NCBI RefSeq assembly: GCF_946479965.1
Contig: NZ_CAMLHX010000076.1
Span: 1-15,176 of the forward strand
Source of the DNA: an uncultured Mucilaginibacter sp.
GTDB taxonomy: Bacteria; Bacteroidota; Bacteroidia; Sphingobacteriales; Sphingobacteriaceae
Length of the DNA stretch: 15,176 bases
Direction: 5' to 3'
Positions 8,884 through 14,728 of the stretch are shown here, in pieces. The stretch's first letter is position 1, and every line of letters starts with the position of its first letter. The notes under the pieces are model-generated. The model was given only the letters and a program-made list of their open reading frames with translations, did not search any database and had not been told where the DNA came from. Made by a program: the position numbers and the translations under genes.

Positions 8884-8976
8884 ATGGTAGCAATGGGAGC
8901 AGTAATTTTAGGCCTTGTAATTGTCAATATTTTGGTACTTGCCGGCAAAATAAGCGAATCGAAACAAAGAATATAG
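8884..8976 (+). CDS. Predicted 30-residue single-span membrane protein
   Basis: An ATG at 8884 opens a 30-codon frame ending in TAG at 8974-8976. Residues about 3-21 are almost wholly hydrophobic (AMGAVILGLVIVNILVLAG), and the tail KISESKQRI is charged, so the product would be one membrane span with a short hydrophilic C-terminus. I do not recognise a family. Its stop lies 3 bp from the stop of the convergent SRPBCC gene, the same tight packing shown by the real convergent pairs in this window. A chance frame of this length with such an uninterrupted span is possible but not common. An in-frame ATG at codon 4 is an alternative start. Evidence against it is the short length and absence of a recognisable ribosome binding site, which is normal for this phylum. 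Confidence 0.5.
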   Translation: MVAMGAVILGLVIVNILVLAGKISESKQRI

Positions 8977-8979
8977 TGG

Positions 8980-9375
8980 TTACTTCAGCAGGTTAACTAA
9001 TACCTGTGTTTGATGTTCGGCCAATTTTTGCAATGGGCCCGACGCCATCATTTTCATCATCATATTCAACTCAGCGGTAATGGTAAAAGTAACTTCACTT
9101 GTGTCATTACCGCTTTTTATTTCCCAATCTAACTTTACAGGAAAAGGCGGCTTTTCCACTGGCGAAATCTCAATGTAAGTGTTTGGTTTGCGGTCGGTTA
9201 TCTTTAAGCTAAGTTTCAACATATTCGGTACCTCAAAATACGCAGCGTCATAGCCCGACGACCAATTAACCACATTATCTGGCATTAAAGCCTTGTGATT
9301 ATTAAAGTCTGCTAAAAAATTAAAAATTTCCTCCGCAGGGCGATTAATAGTAACGGTGCTTTTAAAAGAACTCAT
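8980..9375 (-). CDS. SRPBCC (START-like) family protein
   Basis: I take the ATG at 9375, giving 131 residues starting MSSFKSTVTINRPAEEIF; an upstream GTG at 9393 would add six residues and overlap pyrE. The opening strand followed by RPAEEIFNFLADFNNH (12-27) is the typical start of an SRPBCC helix-grip domain. The middle holds antiparallel strands (LKLSLKITD, TYIEISPV, KLDWEIKSG, SEVTFTITAEL), and a long C-terminal helix (about 107-131) closes the ligand cavity. Such proteins bind hydrophobic ligands or, in polyketide relatives, act as cyclases; the ligand here is unknown. It follows pyrE by 10 bp and is almost certainly co-transcribed with it, though no functional link to pyrimidine synthesis is evident. 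Confidence 0.83.
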   Translation of the reverse strand: MSSFKSTVTINRPAEEIFNFLADFNNHKALMPDNVVNWSSGYDAAYFEVPNMLKLSLKITDRKPNTYIEISPVEKPPFPVKLDWEIKSGNDTSEVTFTITAELNMMMKMMASGPLQKLAEHQTQVLVNLLK

Positions 9376-9385
9376 AATATCCGCT

Positions 9386-10030
9386 TTATACACCCCATGT
9401 TGACGGGGATTCTCTCCAGGATCTTAGCATATCAACATCCTTACGGGTAATATACTGATGCTCCTCCGCATAATTTATAAGGGCGGTGTAATTAGAGAGG
9501 GTTATGTAAGGGCAATTAGCGTTTTTAAAATTTTCGGCGGCAACATCAAACCCATAGGTAAAAATAGCGGCAAGACCAGCTACATCATATCCTGCATCGC
9601 GTAAAGCCGTTACTGCTTGCAGACTACTTTGCCCGGTTGATATAAGGTCTTCAATAACAACAACACGTTTACCTATAGTGCTATCATCGCCTTCTATCAT
9701 ATTACCCCGGCCATGTTCCTTGGCCTTTGCCCTAACATAAATAAACGGCAAGCCAAGCTCCTGGGCAACTAAGGCACCTTGGGGTATACCGGCCGTAGCA
9801 ACACCGGCTATGCAGCCCACCGAACCAAATTTTTCCTGTATAGCTTTTGATAACTGCTGTCTTATATAGGTGCGCACAGTGGGATGAGAAAGTGTGATGC
9901 GGTTATCGCAATAAATAGGCGACTTCCAGCCCGAAGCCCATGTAAAAGGATTATTAGGTTGTAATTTAATTGCTTTAATTTGCAGCAGGAACTCCGCTAC
10001 TTGTTGTTCAGTATCACTGGTATTAAACAT
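9386..10030 (-). CDS. pyrE: Orotate phosphoribosyltransferase
   Basis: PyrE transfers ribose 5-phosphate from PRPP to orotate to give OMP in de novo pyrimidine synthesis. The 214-residue protein has the orotate-binding start FTWASGWKSPIYCDNR (29-44), GVATAGIPQGAL (76-87), the flexible catalytic loop YVRAKAKEHGRGN (98-110) with its Arg/Lys residues, and the PRPP motif VVVIEDLISTGQSS (123-136). The ATG at 10030 fits the usual N-terminus. Its start codon overlaps the start codon of the divergent Nudix gene within a single CATG, so its promoter must lie inside the Nudix coding region. A TATTTTTG at 10042-10035 on the minus strand matches the -7 consensus, but it is so close that the transcript would be nearly leaderless. 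SRPBCC follows after 10 bp. Confidence 0.96.
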   Translation of the reverse strand: MFNTSDTEQQVAEFLLQIKAIKLQPNNPFTWASGWKSPIYCDNRITLSHPTVRTYIRQQLSKAIQEKFGSVGCIAGVATAGIPQGALVAQELGLPFIYVRAKAKEHGRGNMIEGDDSTIGKRVVVIEDLISTGQSSLQAVTALRDAGYDVAGLAAIFTYGFDVAAENFKNANCPYITLSNYTALINYAEEHQYITRKDVDMLRSWRESPSTWGV

Positions 10031-10652
10031 GGCTCAAAAATACAGAATTTATATTAACGAAAAAGTTATCTTATTAACAGAAACGCCGCCCGAAGCTGTG
10101 GATAACTATCAACAAATTGACAGCCAGACCTTTGATCTGAAAATAATTTACACCTGGATATTGGCGCACAAAAGCAGCAAGTTTTATGTGTTATGCCCTG
10201 ATGCTAAGGCTTTTCTTAAACTTGTAAAGCAAAGCGTACCGCTGATAAAGGCGGCCGGCGGCCTGGTAAAAAACGAGAAAAAGGCTTTGTTGTTTATTTA
10301 TCGCAATGATAAATGGGACCTGCCTAAGGGCAAAATAGAAAAAGACGAAACCGTTAAAGAAGCTGCTGTGCGTGAGGTTGAAGAAGAATGTAGTATAACT
10401 GTTAGCAAGCTTGAGGACAAAATATGTAAAACCTATCATGTTTATATTGCCAAGGGTGAAGTGGTGTTGAAAAAAACGTGGTGGTATAACATGAAATGCA
10501 AAGGTCAAAATAAGCTTAAACCGCAGGTTGAAGAAGGGATAACCGATGTGCGTTGGTTTAAGAAAAATGACATCGCCCCTATACTTTCAAATACTTTTCC
10601 CTCAATAATTGAGGTGTTGGAGTGTGTTGATCTGATCAAAGAAAGGCAATAG
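10029..10652 (+). CDS. Nudix hydrolase
   Basis: The 207-residue protein has a Nudix box at 101-123: Gly101, Glu107, then REVEEECSI with Arg115, Glu116, Glu119 and Glu120. The glycine of the EExGU end is Ser122, a mild deviation. The box is preceded by WDLPKGK, as usual. Nudix enzymes cleave nucleoside diphosphates linked to another group; the substrate cannot be told. About 70 residues precede the domain (MAQKYRIYINEKVILLTE onward), an extension I associate with Bacteroidota members of this group. It is divergent from pyrE with overlapping start codons and convergent with coaD with a 17-bp overlap. Confidence 0.92.
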   Translation: MAQKYRIYINEKVILLTETPPEAVDNYQQIDSQTFDLKIIYTWILAHKSSKFYVLCPDAKAFLKLVKQSVPLIKAAGGLVKNEKKALLFIYRNDKWDLPKGKIEKDETVKEAAVREVEEECSITVSKLEDKICKTYHVYIAKGEVVLKKTWWYNMKCKGQNKLKPQVEEGITDVRWFKKNDIAPILSNTFPSIIEVLECVDLIKERQ

Positions 10653-11097
10653 CCTCTTTGGGGATAAACTGGCTTACATCGCCGTTGTAACGCAAAATTT
10701 CGCGTACTATGGTTGAGCTGATGGAAGAATAGCCGGGCTTGCTTACAATAAATATACTCTCAATATCGGGTGCAAGTGCGTGGTTCATCTGGGCGATGGC
10801 TTTTTCGTACTCAAAATCTGATACTGTACGGATACCACGTATCATATATCCCGCTCCAATACTTTTGCAAAAATCTACAGTAAGGCCATTGTAGGCTACA
10901 ATATGTATTTTGGGTTCGGTTTCAAATATGGCGCGTAACATTAGCTCGCGTTTTTCAATTGATAACAACCCCTTTTTTGAGCTGTTGTCGCCAATACCTA
11001 TGTACACTTTATCAAATAACCCTACCGAGCGTTTAACTATGTCAACATGGGCTTTAGTAACCGGATCAAATGATCCCGGGAAAAGAGCTATTTTCAT
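10636..11097 (-). CDS. coaD: Phosphopantetheine adenylyltransferase
   Basis: CoaD adenylates 4'-phosphopantetheine to dephospho-CoA, the fourth step of coenzyme A synthesis. I use the ATG at 11097 (153 residues); a TTG one codon upstream is less likely. The nucleotidyltransferase start KIALFPGSFDPVTKAH contains the T/HxGH motif as TKAH (Thr14 to His17), with Ala in place of Gly. RELMLRAIF, YMIRGIRTVSDFEYE and the C-terminal SSISSTIVREIL (the ISSTxxR motif) are all present. The length is normal. It is 53 bp downstream of rsmD on the same strand, and its end overlaps the Nudix gene by 17 bp. Confidence 0.95.
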   Translation of the reverse strand: MKIALFPGSFDPVTKAHVDIVKRSVGLFDKVYIGIGDNSSKKGLLSIEKRELMLRAIFETEPKIHIVAYNGLTVDFCKSIGAGYMIRGIRTVSDFEYEKAIAQMNHALAPDIESIFIVSKPGYSSISSTIVREILRYNGDVSQFIPKEAIAFL

Positions 11098-11150
11098 CAA
11101 CTGAATATTTTAAGTAAAGTTACAACTTATAGGTATTTGGCTATGATTTT

Positions 11151-11687
11151 TTATTGCTGTTTAAAAAAGGAAAATGATGAGTGCCCATACTTGCGCTGCT
11201 CCAAAAAATTTGGATGATTAGTTAAATTCTGCATAGATTGATGCTCTACTATAAGCAGGCCATCCGGCAGTAATAAATTCTTTTCAAATACGGTTTTGGG
11301 GATCTCGGGTATGCGGTTCAGATCATACGGTGGGTCAGCAAAGATCAGATCGTATTTTTCAGTTTCCAGTTCAAGGTATTTAAAAACATCAGCTTTAAAG
11401 GTTTTTATATTATCGAGCTGATGCTGCCTTGCTGTGTCTTTTATGTAATGAATGCAATGAATACTTCTGTCAACCGATACAACTTGCTCAGCCCGGCGCG
11501 AGGCAAATTCAAAAGCAATGTTACCGGTCCCGCTAAACAGGTCAAGCACCTTTAAGTTGTCAAATTCTATTTGATTTTGCAGGATATTAAACAGCGCTTC
11601 TTTAGCCAGATCAGTGGTAGGGCGTACCGGTAAGTTTTTGGGCGGATTTAAGCGCAGCCCTTTTAACGTGCCTCCGATGATACGCAT
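11151..11687 (-). CDS. rsmD: 16S rRNA (guanine(966)-N(2))-methyltransferase
   Basis: RsmD methylates N2 of G966 in helix 31 of 16S rRNA during small-subunit assembly. The 178-residue protein has the family start MRIIGGTLKGLRL, the VRPTTD motif (21-26), the SAM-binding motif I LDLFSGTGNIAFE (48-60), an acidic motif II near VVSVDRS (69-75) and the catalytic DPPY (118-121). Its ATG lies inside the end of the DUF3822 gene (25-bp overlap), which suggests translational coupling, and coaD follows 53 bp later. This order is, to my knowledge, common in Bacteroidota. Confidence 0.95.
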   Translation of the reverse strand: MRIIGGTLKGLRLNPPKNLPVRPTTDLAKEALFNILQNQIEFDNLKVLDLFSGTGNIAFEFASRRAEQVVSVDRSIHCIHYIKDTARQHQLDNIKTFKADVFKYLELETEKYDLIFADPPYDLNRIPEIPKTVFEKNLLLPDGLLIVEHQSMQNLTNHPNFLEQRKYGHSSFSFFKQQ

Positions 11688-12472
11688 AGCAGCAGTGCGG
11701 ATAATTTAAGCAGTACGGCGGAATTCAGCTCGTCTGGCAATTCGGCTATTTTTATGGTATTTAGCTCTACCACAGGGAAAAATTCGGCAAGGCGGGCTTT
11801 ATGCTCTTCATCTTGGGCTGTGCCGCTTAAACGTAGTTGTACCGCGGTCTGATCAAGCCCTGTTTCCTTTAAAACTAAAGCCGCGGTATACGCAAGGTCA
11901 TCAGCGGTATTATATTGAAAAGTGTTGTATAGCCTTATCTTGCCGTTTTTAAAATATAGAAACTCAGCGGAGCCTTGTTCAATATTTATGTATATAGTGG
12001 TGTCGACGGGGTTGCTGTTTGCAATGGCATTTATCCAGCCTTTGCTGCTGTGGACACAGCGGTTAAGGTCAAATTTTTCAATCGCCTTAATAACCTTGTC
12101 GGTAGTTTTATAAACTATATAGTTGTCGGCGTCAAGCTGCTGGGCTAAAACCTTTTCGCCTTGTTTTACATCTAAAAAACGGGCGAAACTCCCAACCTTG
12201 TCGGTACTGAATAACGCCGTCGGAACCAAGGTAAAAGCAAGGGCATCCACACCCACAACAACATCCGCAAAATGAGCTGATAGCTCATCGGCCATATCCA
12301 CCGGATTAGCCAATTCTTCAAGGCTGCATTGATCGGCCAGCGCCATCAAATTATCATTGTAAATAACCGCATAGGTAAAATCAGCAGAGCTTACCTGTAA
12401 TATCAGCGTATAGTAATACGCCATATTAAGGTTAAAGTCCTCGTGCTTATAGGTATAATTGATCTGGCCCAT
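11663..12472 (-). CDS. DUF3822 family protein, possible ASKHA/actin-like fold
   Basis: The 269-residue protein resembles the Bacteroidota family DUF3822, which I recall as having an actin-like (ASKHA) ATPase fold; this is from memory. Visible signs of two related half-domains are ADFTYAVIYNDNLMAL and VVGVDALAFTLVPTALF in the first half, and TTIYINIEQGSAEFLYFKNGKIRLYNTF in the second. The latter is a strand-turn-strand with the shape of the phosphate-binding region of such folds. ATP binding is not proven, and key acidic residues of active actin-like ATPases are not obvious. The gene overlaps rsmD by 25 bp, pointing to a linked role in expression if not function. The divergent helicase start lies only 23 bp away. 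Confidence 0.8.
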   Translation of the reverse strand: MGQINYTYKHEDFNLNMAYYYTLILQVSSADFTYAVIYNDNLMALADQCSLEELANPVDMADELSAHFADVVVGVDALAFTLVPTALFSTDKVGSFARFLDVKQGEKVLAQQLDADNYIVYKTTDKVIKAIEKFDLNRCVHSSKGWINAIANSNPVDTTIYINIEQGSAEFLYFKNGKIRLYNTFQYNTADDLAYTAALVLKETGLDQTAVQLRLSGTAQDEEHKARLAEFFPVVELNTIKIAELPDELNSAVLLKLSALLLCVSSEAR

Positions 12473-12480
12473 GCTACCAG

Positions 12481-12488
12481 CAAAAGTA
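12481..12488 (-). promoter_or_regulatory. Candidate -7 element for the DUF3822-rsmD-coaD unit
   Basis: The minus strand reads TACTTTTG, an exact TAnnTTTG match 8 nt above the ATG at 12472, inside the 23-bp gap to the divergent helicase gene. No clear TTTG sits 19-21 nt upstream, so this is tentative. Confidence 0.3.
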
Positions 12489-12495
12489 ATATTTT

Positions 12496-13962
12496 TTGCA
12501 TTACTTAATTCAGCTACTTTATCAGCATTTTTGCAGCGTGCCAGCAGCCGAACATATCCGAAAAGCCTTTCCGCATGAGCCCACCGAGCAGCAATTGCAG
12601 CTGTTTGGCTTGCTCGACGACTTTTTATATAAAGACGAAGGCGACGAATGCTTCATTTTGCGCGGTTATGCAGGTACGGGTAAAACCACCATTGTAAGCG
12701 CGCTGGTAAAGGCTTTGCGCAGCTATAATTTTAAGTCGGTGTTGTTGGCGCCTACCGGGCGAGCGGCCAAGGTGATATCCGCTTATTCAGGTCGCAAGGC
12801 ATTTACCATCCATAAACGCATCTACCGAAAGAAAACCGCGCTTGATATTGACGACAGGTTTATGATAGCCGAAAACATGGCCAATAACACCCTGTTTATT
12901 GTAGACGAGGCCTCTATGATAGCTGATCAACCCAGCGGCAGCAGCCGTAACTCGTTGTTGTATGATCTGGTTAACTACGTTTACAATACCAAAAACTGCA
13001 AGCTGATGCTGGTGGGCGACACCGCCCAGTTGCCCCCGGTGGGATCTGACGATAGCCCGGCGCTTGACGCTGTTTTTATGAAGAAGGAGTACGGATTGGA
13101 TGTGCATAGTTTTGAGTTAACCGACGTACTACGCCAGCAAAAGGATTCTGGTATACTGTATAACGTTACCCGTGTGCGTGACATTATTCGGGAAGAAAAA
13201 GAGATCATACCTAAGATAACCACCAAGGGCTTTAAAGACGTTTTCAGGATGACGGGCGAGCGCCTGCCGGAAGGGCTGGAGTATGCTTATGGTAAATACG
13301 GGCACGACGACACTTTGGTTATTTGCCGAAGTAACAAGAGTGCCAACTTGTACAACATGCAGATCCGCAACCGCTTGCTTTACCGCGAAGAAGAACTAAC
13401 CGGCGGCGACCAGATAATGGTGGTAAAGAACAACTACTTCTGGCTGCAGGATAAGGAGGAGGGGAGCACCGCCTTTATTGCCAACGGCGACATTGCTAAA
13501 ATACGCAAGGTGCGCAAAATTGAAGATATGTACGGTTTTCGATTTGCAGATGTGCAGATAGAGCTGACCGACTACGCCGAGGACCCGATACTGGATTGTA
13601 AGGTAATGCTGGACACGCTGTATACCGAGTCGCCGGCATTGACGGCGGATGACCAGAAGCGGCTGTACCAGGAAGCCATGAAGGATTATGACCATATACC
13701 CAACCGCCGCGCCAAGCATAACGAGCTTAAAACCAATCCTTACTATAATGCGCTGCAAATAAAGTTTGCCTATGCCATTACCTGCCACAAGGCGCAGGGC
13801 GGGCAGTGGGGAGCCGTGTTTGTTGACCAGGGATACCTTACCGACGAAATGGTGAACACCGACTTTCTCCGCTGGTTCTACACAGCATGTACCCGGGCAA
13901 CTAAAGAGCTTTTTTTAGTAAACTTTAATCCCCAGTTTTTTGCAACGCCAGAGGAGTTGTGA
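12496..13962 (+). CDS. RecD-like superfamily 1 DNA helicase
   Basis: The 488-residue protein carries the SF1 motifs in order: a Q-like motif EPTEQQLQLF (28-37), Walker A GYAGTGKTT (57-65), motif Ia APTGRAA (85-91), Walker B VDEAS (136-140), motif III GDTAQLPPVG (174-183), an LRQ arginine (Arg213), and in the UvrD_C_2 part ITCHKAQG (428-435) and YTACTRAT (462-469). This makes it an ATP-driven 5'-3' type DNA translocase of the RecD/Dda sort, probably acting in repair or replication; no RecB or RecC gene is nearby. In-frame TAA at 12487-12489 leaves TTG at 12496 as the longest start, with GTG at 12538 as the next choice; no ATG precedes the helicase core. The coding sequence looks richer in G and C than its neighbours. 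Confidence 0.92.
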   Translation: MHYLIQLLYQHFCSVPAAEHIRKAFPHEPTEQQLQLFGLLDDFLYKDEGDECFILRGYAGTGKTTIVSALVKALRSYNFKSVLLAPTGRAAKVISAYSGRKAFTIHKRIYRKKTALDIDDRFMIAENMANNTLFIVDEASMIADQPSGSSRNSLLYDLVNYVYNTKNCKLMLVGDTAQLPPVGSDDSPALDAVFMKKEYGLDVHSFELTDVLRQQKDSGILYNVTRVRDIIREEKEIIPKITTKGFKDVFRMTGERLPEGLEYAYGKYGHDDTLVICRSNKSANLYNMQIRNRLLYREEELTGGDQIMVVKNNYFWLQDKEEGSTAFIANGDIAKIRKVRKIEDMYGFRFADVQIELTDYAEDPILDCKVMLDTLYTESPALTADDQKRLYQEAMKDYDHIPNRRAKHNELKTNPYYNALQIKFAYAITCHKAQGGQWGAVFVDQGYLTDEMVNTDFLRWFYTACTRATKELFLVNFNPQFFATPEEL

Positions 13963-13989
13963 GCCATGCACGTGTTGCAGAAAATATAA

Positions 13990-14193
13990 GCAACAGTTGC
14001 AACACTTGCAACAATAATTTTATGTAAATGCTTAATTTATAATTTGTTATGAAATTTGCATGCAACAGTTTGCAACAGACTTATTCGTCAGAAAGATTAG
14101 CTGTAAAATAGTTGTAAGTATTTAATTATCAGTATTTTATAAATAGATAAAATTTACACTTTTTGGAGTCACTTTTGCAACACGTTCGCAACA
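13990..14193. repeat. Three clusters of GCAACA motifs in an AT-rich gap
   Basis: GCAACA occurs on the plus strand at 13990, 13999 and 14008 (9-bp steps), 14062 and 14072 (10 bp), and 14177 and 14188 (11 bp). Most are preceded by TT, giving TTGCAACA. Two are in palindromes: GTTGCAAC (13996-14003) and TTGCATGCAA (14056-14065). The 286-bp gap 13963-14248 holds these clusters and no gene or terminator that I can support. A protein-binding region or the remnant of an inserted element are both possible. Confidence 0.6.
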
Positions 14194-14248
14194 GCCTAAT
14201 ACGGCTATAGGTTTACACTTAATTTATTCAAAATCAAATAACACAAGG

Positions 14249-14620
14249 TTAATAAAAATCAACATGATCATCACTGATCACATACTTTAATGTTTCTGTG
14301 GATTCAGATCCGTTTTCAAAAAAGCGTATTTGTAAACCATCATGTTTTTTACCTCTTTCATTTAATACAACGTCAATCCCTATCGCGCCTATTAGGACAT
14401 TGCCACTTTCAAGTCCTTTTTTATAGAAATCTTCCAACATCTTTATCAATGGCAAAGAACCTGGCTGGTCGTTCTCGTCTTCCAAGTAGGCGCTGCATGG
14501 TATAACCTCATTCATTTTATTAATATAAGTGCCAAAAGGGAAGAACTCTCTGGCGTCTAAAAGGAATGATTCAGCCTGCTGCTTAATCCATTTGGTTAAA
14601 AGGTCCTTTTTGTGATGCAT
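14249..14620 (-). CDS. Hypothetical protein, 123 residues
   Basis: I do not recognise the family. The ATG at 14620 gives a soluble, acidic protein with no signal peptide or membrane span. It starts with a basic amphipathic helix (KKDLLTKWIKQQAESFLLD, 4-22), then FFPFGTYI (26-33), an acidic loop (EDENDQPG, 47-54), a helix (SLPLIKMLEDFYKKGLESG, 55-73), a hydrophobic strand (VLIGAIGIDVVL, 75-86) and a final strand pair around DGLQIRFFENG (94-104). This alpha/beta layout recalls small immunity or SMI1/SUKH-like accessory proteins in general shape only; no toxin gene is beside it. It is a single gene flanked by AT-rich gaps, which fits a recently gained gene. Codon pattern and uninterrupted length support it being real. 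Confidence 0.7.
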   Translation of the reverse strand: MHHKKDLLTKWIKQQAESFLLDAREFFPFGTYINKMNEVIPCSAYLEDENDQPGSLPLIKMLEDFYKKGLESGNVLIGAIGIDVVLNERGKKHDGLQIRFFENGSESTETLKYVISDDHVDFY

Positions 14621-14672
14621 AATAGGTCTAAAATAAGTAATTGAAATAGGAACTATTAAAATAAAAACAACT

Positions 14673-14704
14673 ATTGTATTAGTTATCCAATATTGCTACC
14701 TTTA
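14673..14704 (+). promoter_or_regulatory. Candidate promoter of the MG2-domain gene
   Basis: ATTG (14673-14676) is followed after exactly 20 nt by TACCTTTA (14697-14704), one base from the TAnnTTTG consensus. The ATG lies 24 nt downstream. The arrangement matches those before queA and the ABC-F gene. Confidence 0.45.
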
Positions 14705-14721
14705 TAACAACCTGTTATAAA
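14701..14721. promoter_or_regulatory. Perfect 9-3-9 palindrome, operator-like
   Basis: TTTATAACA (14701-14709) and TGTTATAAA (14713-14721) are perfect inverted copies around ACC. The left arm overlaps the putative -7 element and the right arm ends 7 bp before the ATG, so a bound repressor or a leader hairpin could control the MG2 gene. Confidence 0.5.
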
Positions 14722-14728
14722 CCAACCT

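Noticed and set aside
10636..11097. TKAH in place of TxGH in CoaD as a sign of lost activity
   Set aside because: The catalytic Thr and His are kept, the ISSTxxR motif is intact, and I believe this variant occurs in related species, so it is not taken as a defect.
13396..13788. 130-codon minus-strand frame inside the helicase gene
   Set aside because: A shadow of the helicase reading frame; the helicase motifs on the plus strand are unambiguous.
13959..13966. GTGAGCCA at the helicase stop, matching eight bases of the 6791-6840 repeat unit
   Set aside because: A single 8-bp match that overlaps coding sequence and the stop codon; chance is the simplest explanation.
14264..14280. TGATCA-TCAC-TGATCA inverted repeat
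   Set aside because: It lies within the coding end of the 123-residue gene, is short, and has no T-run to make it a terminator.
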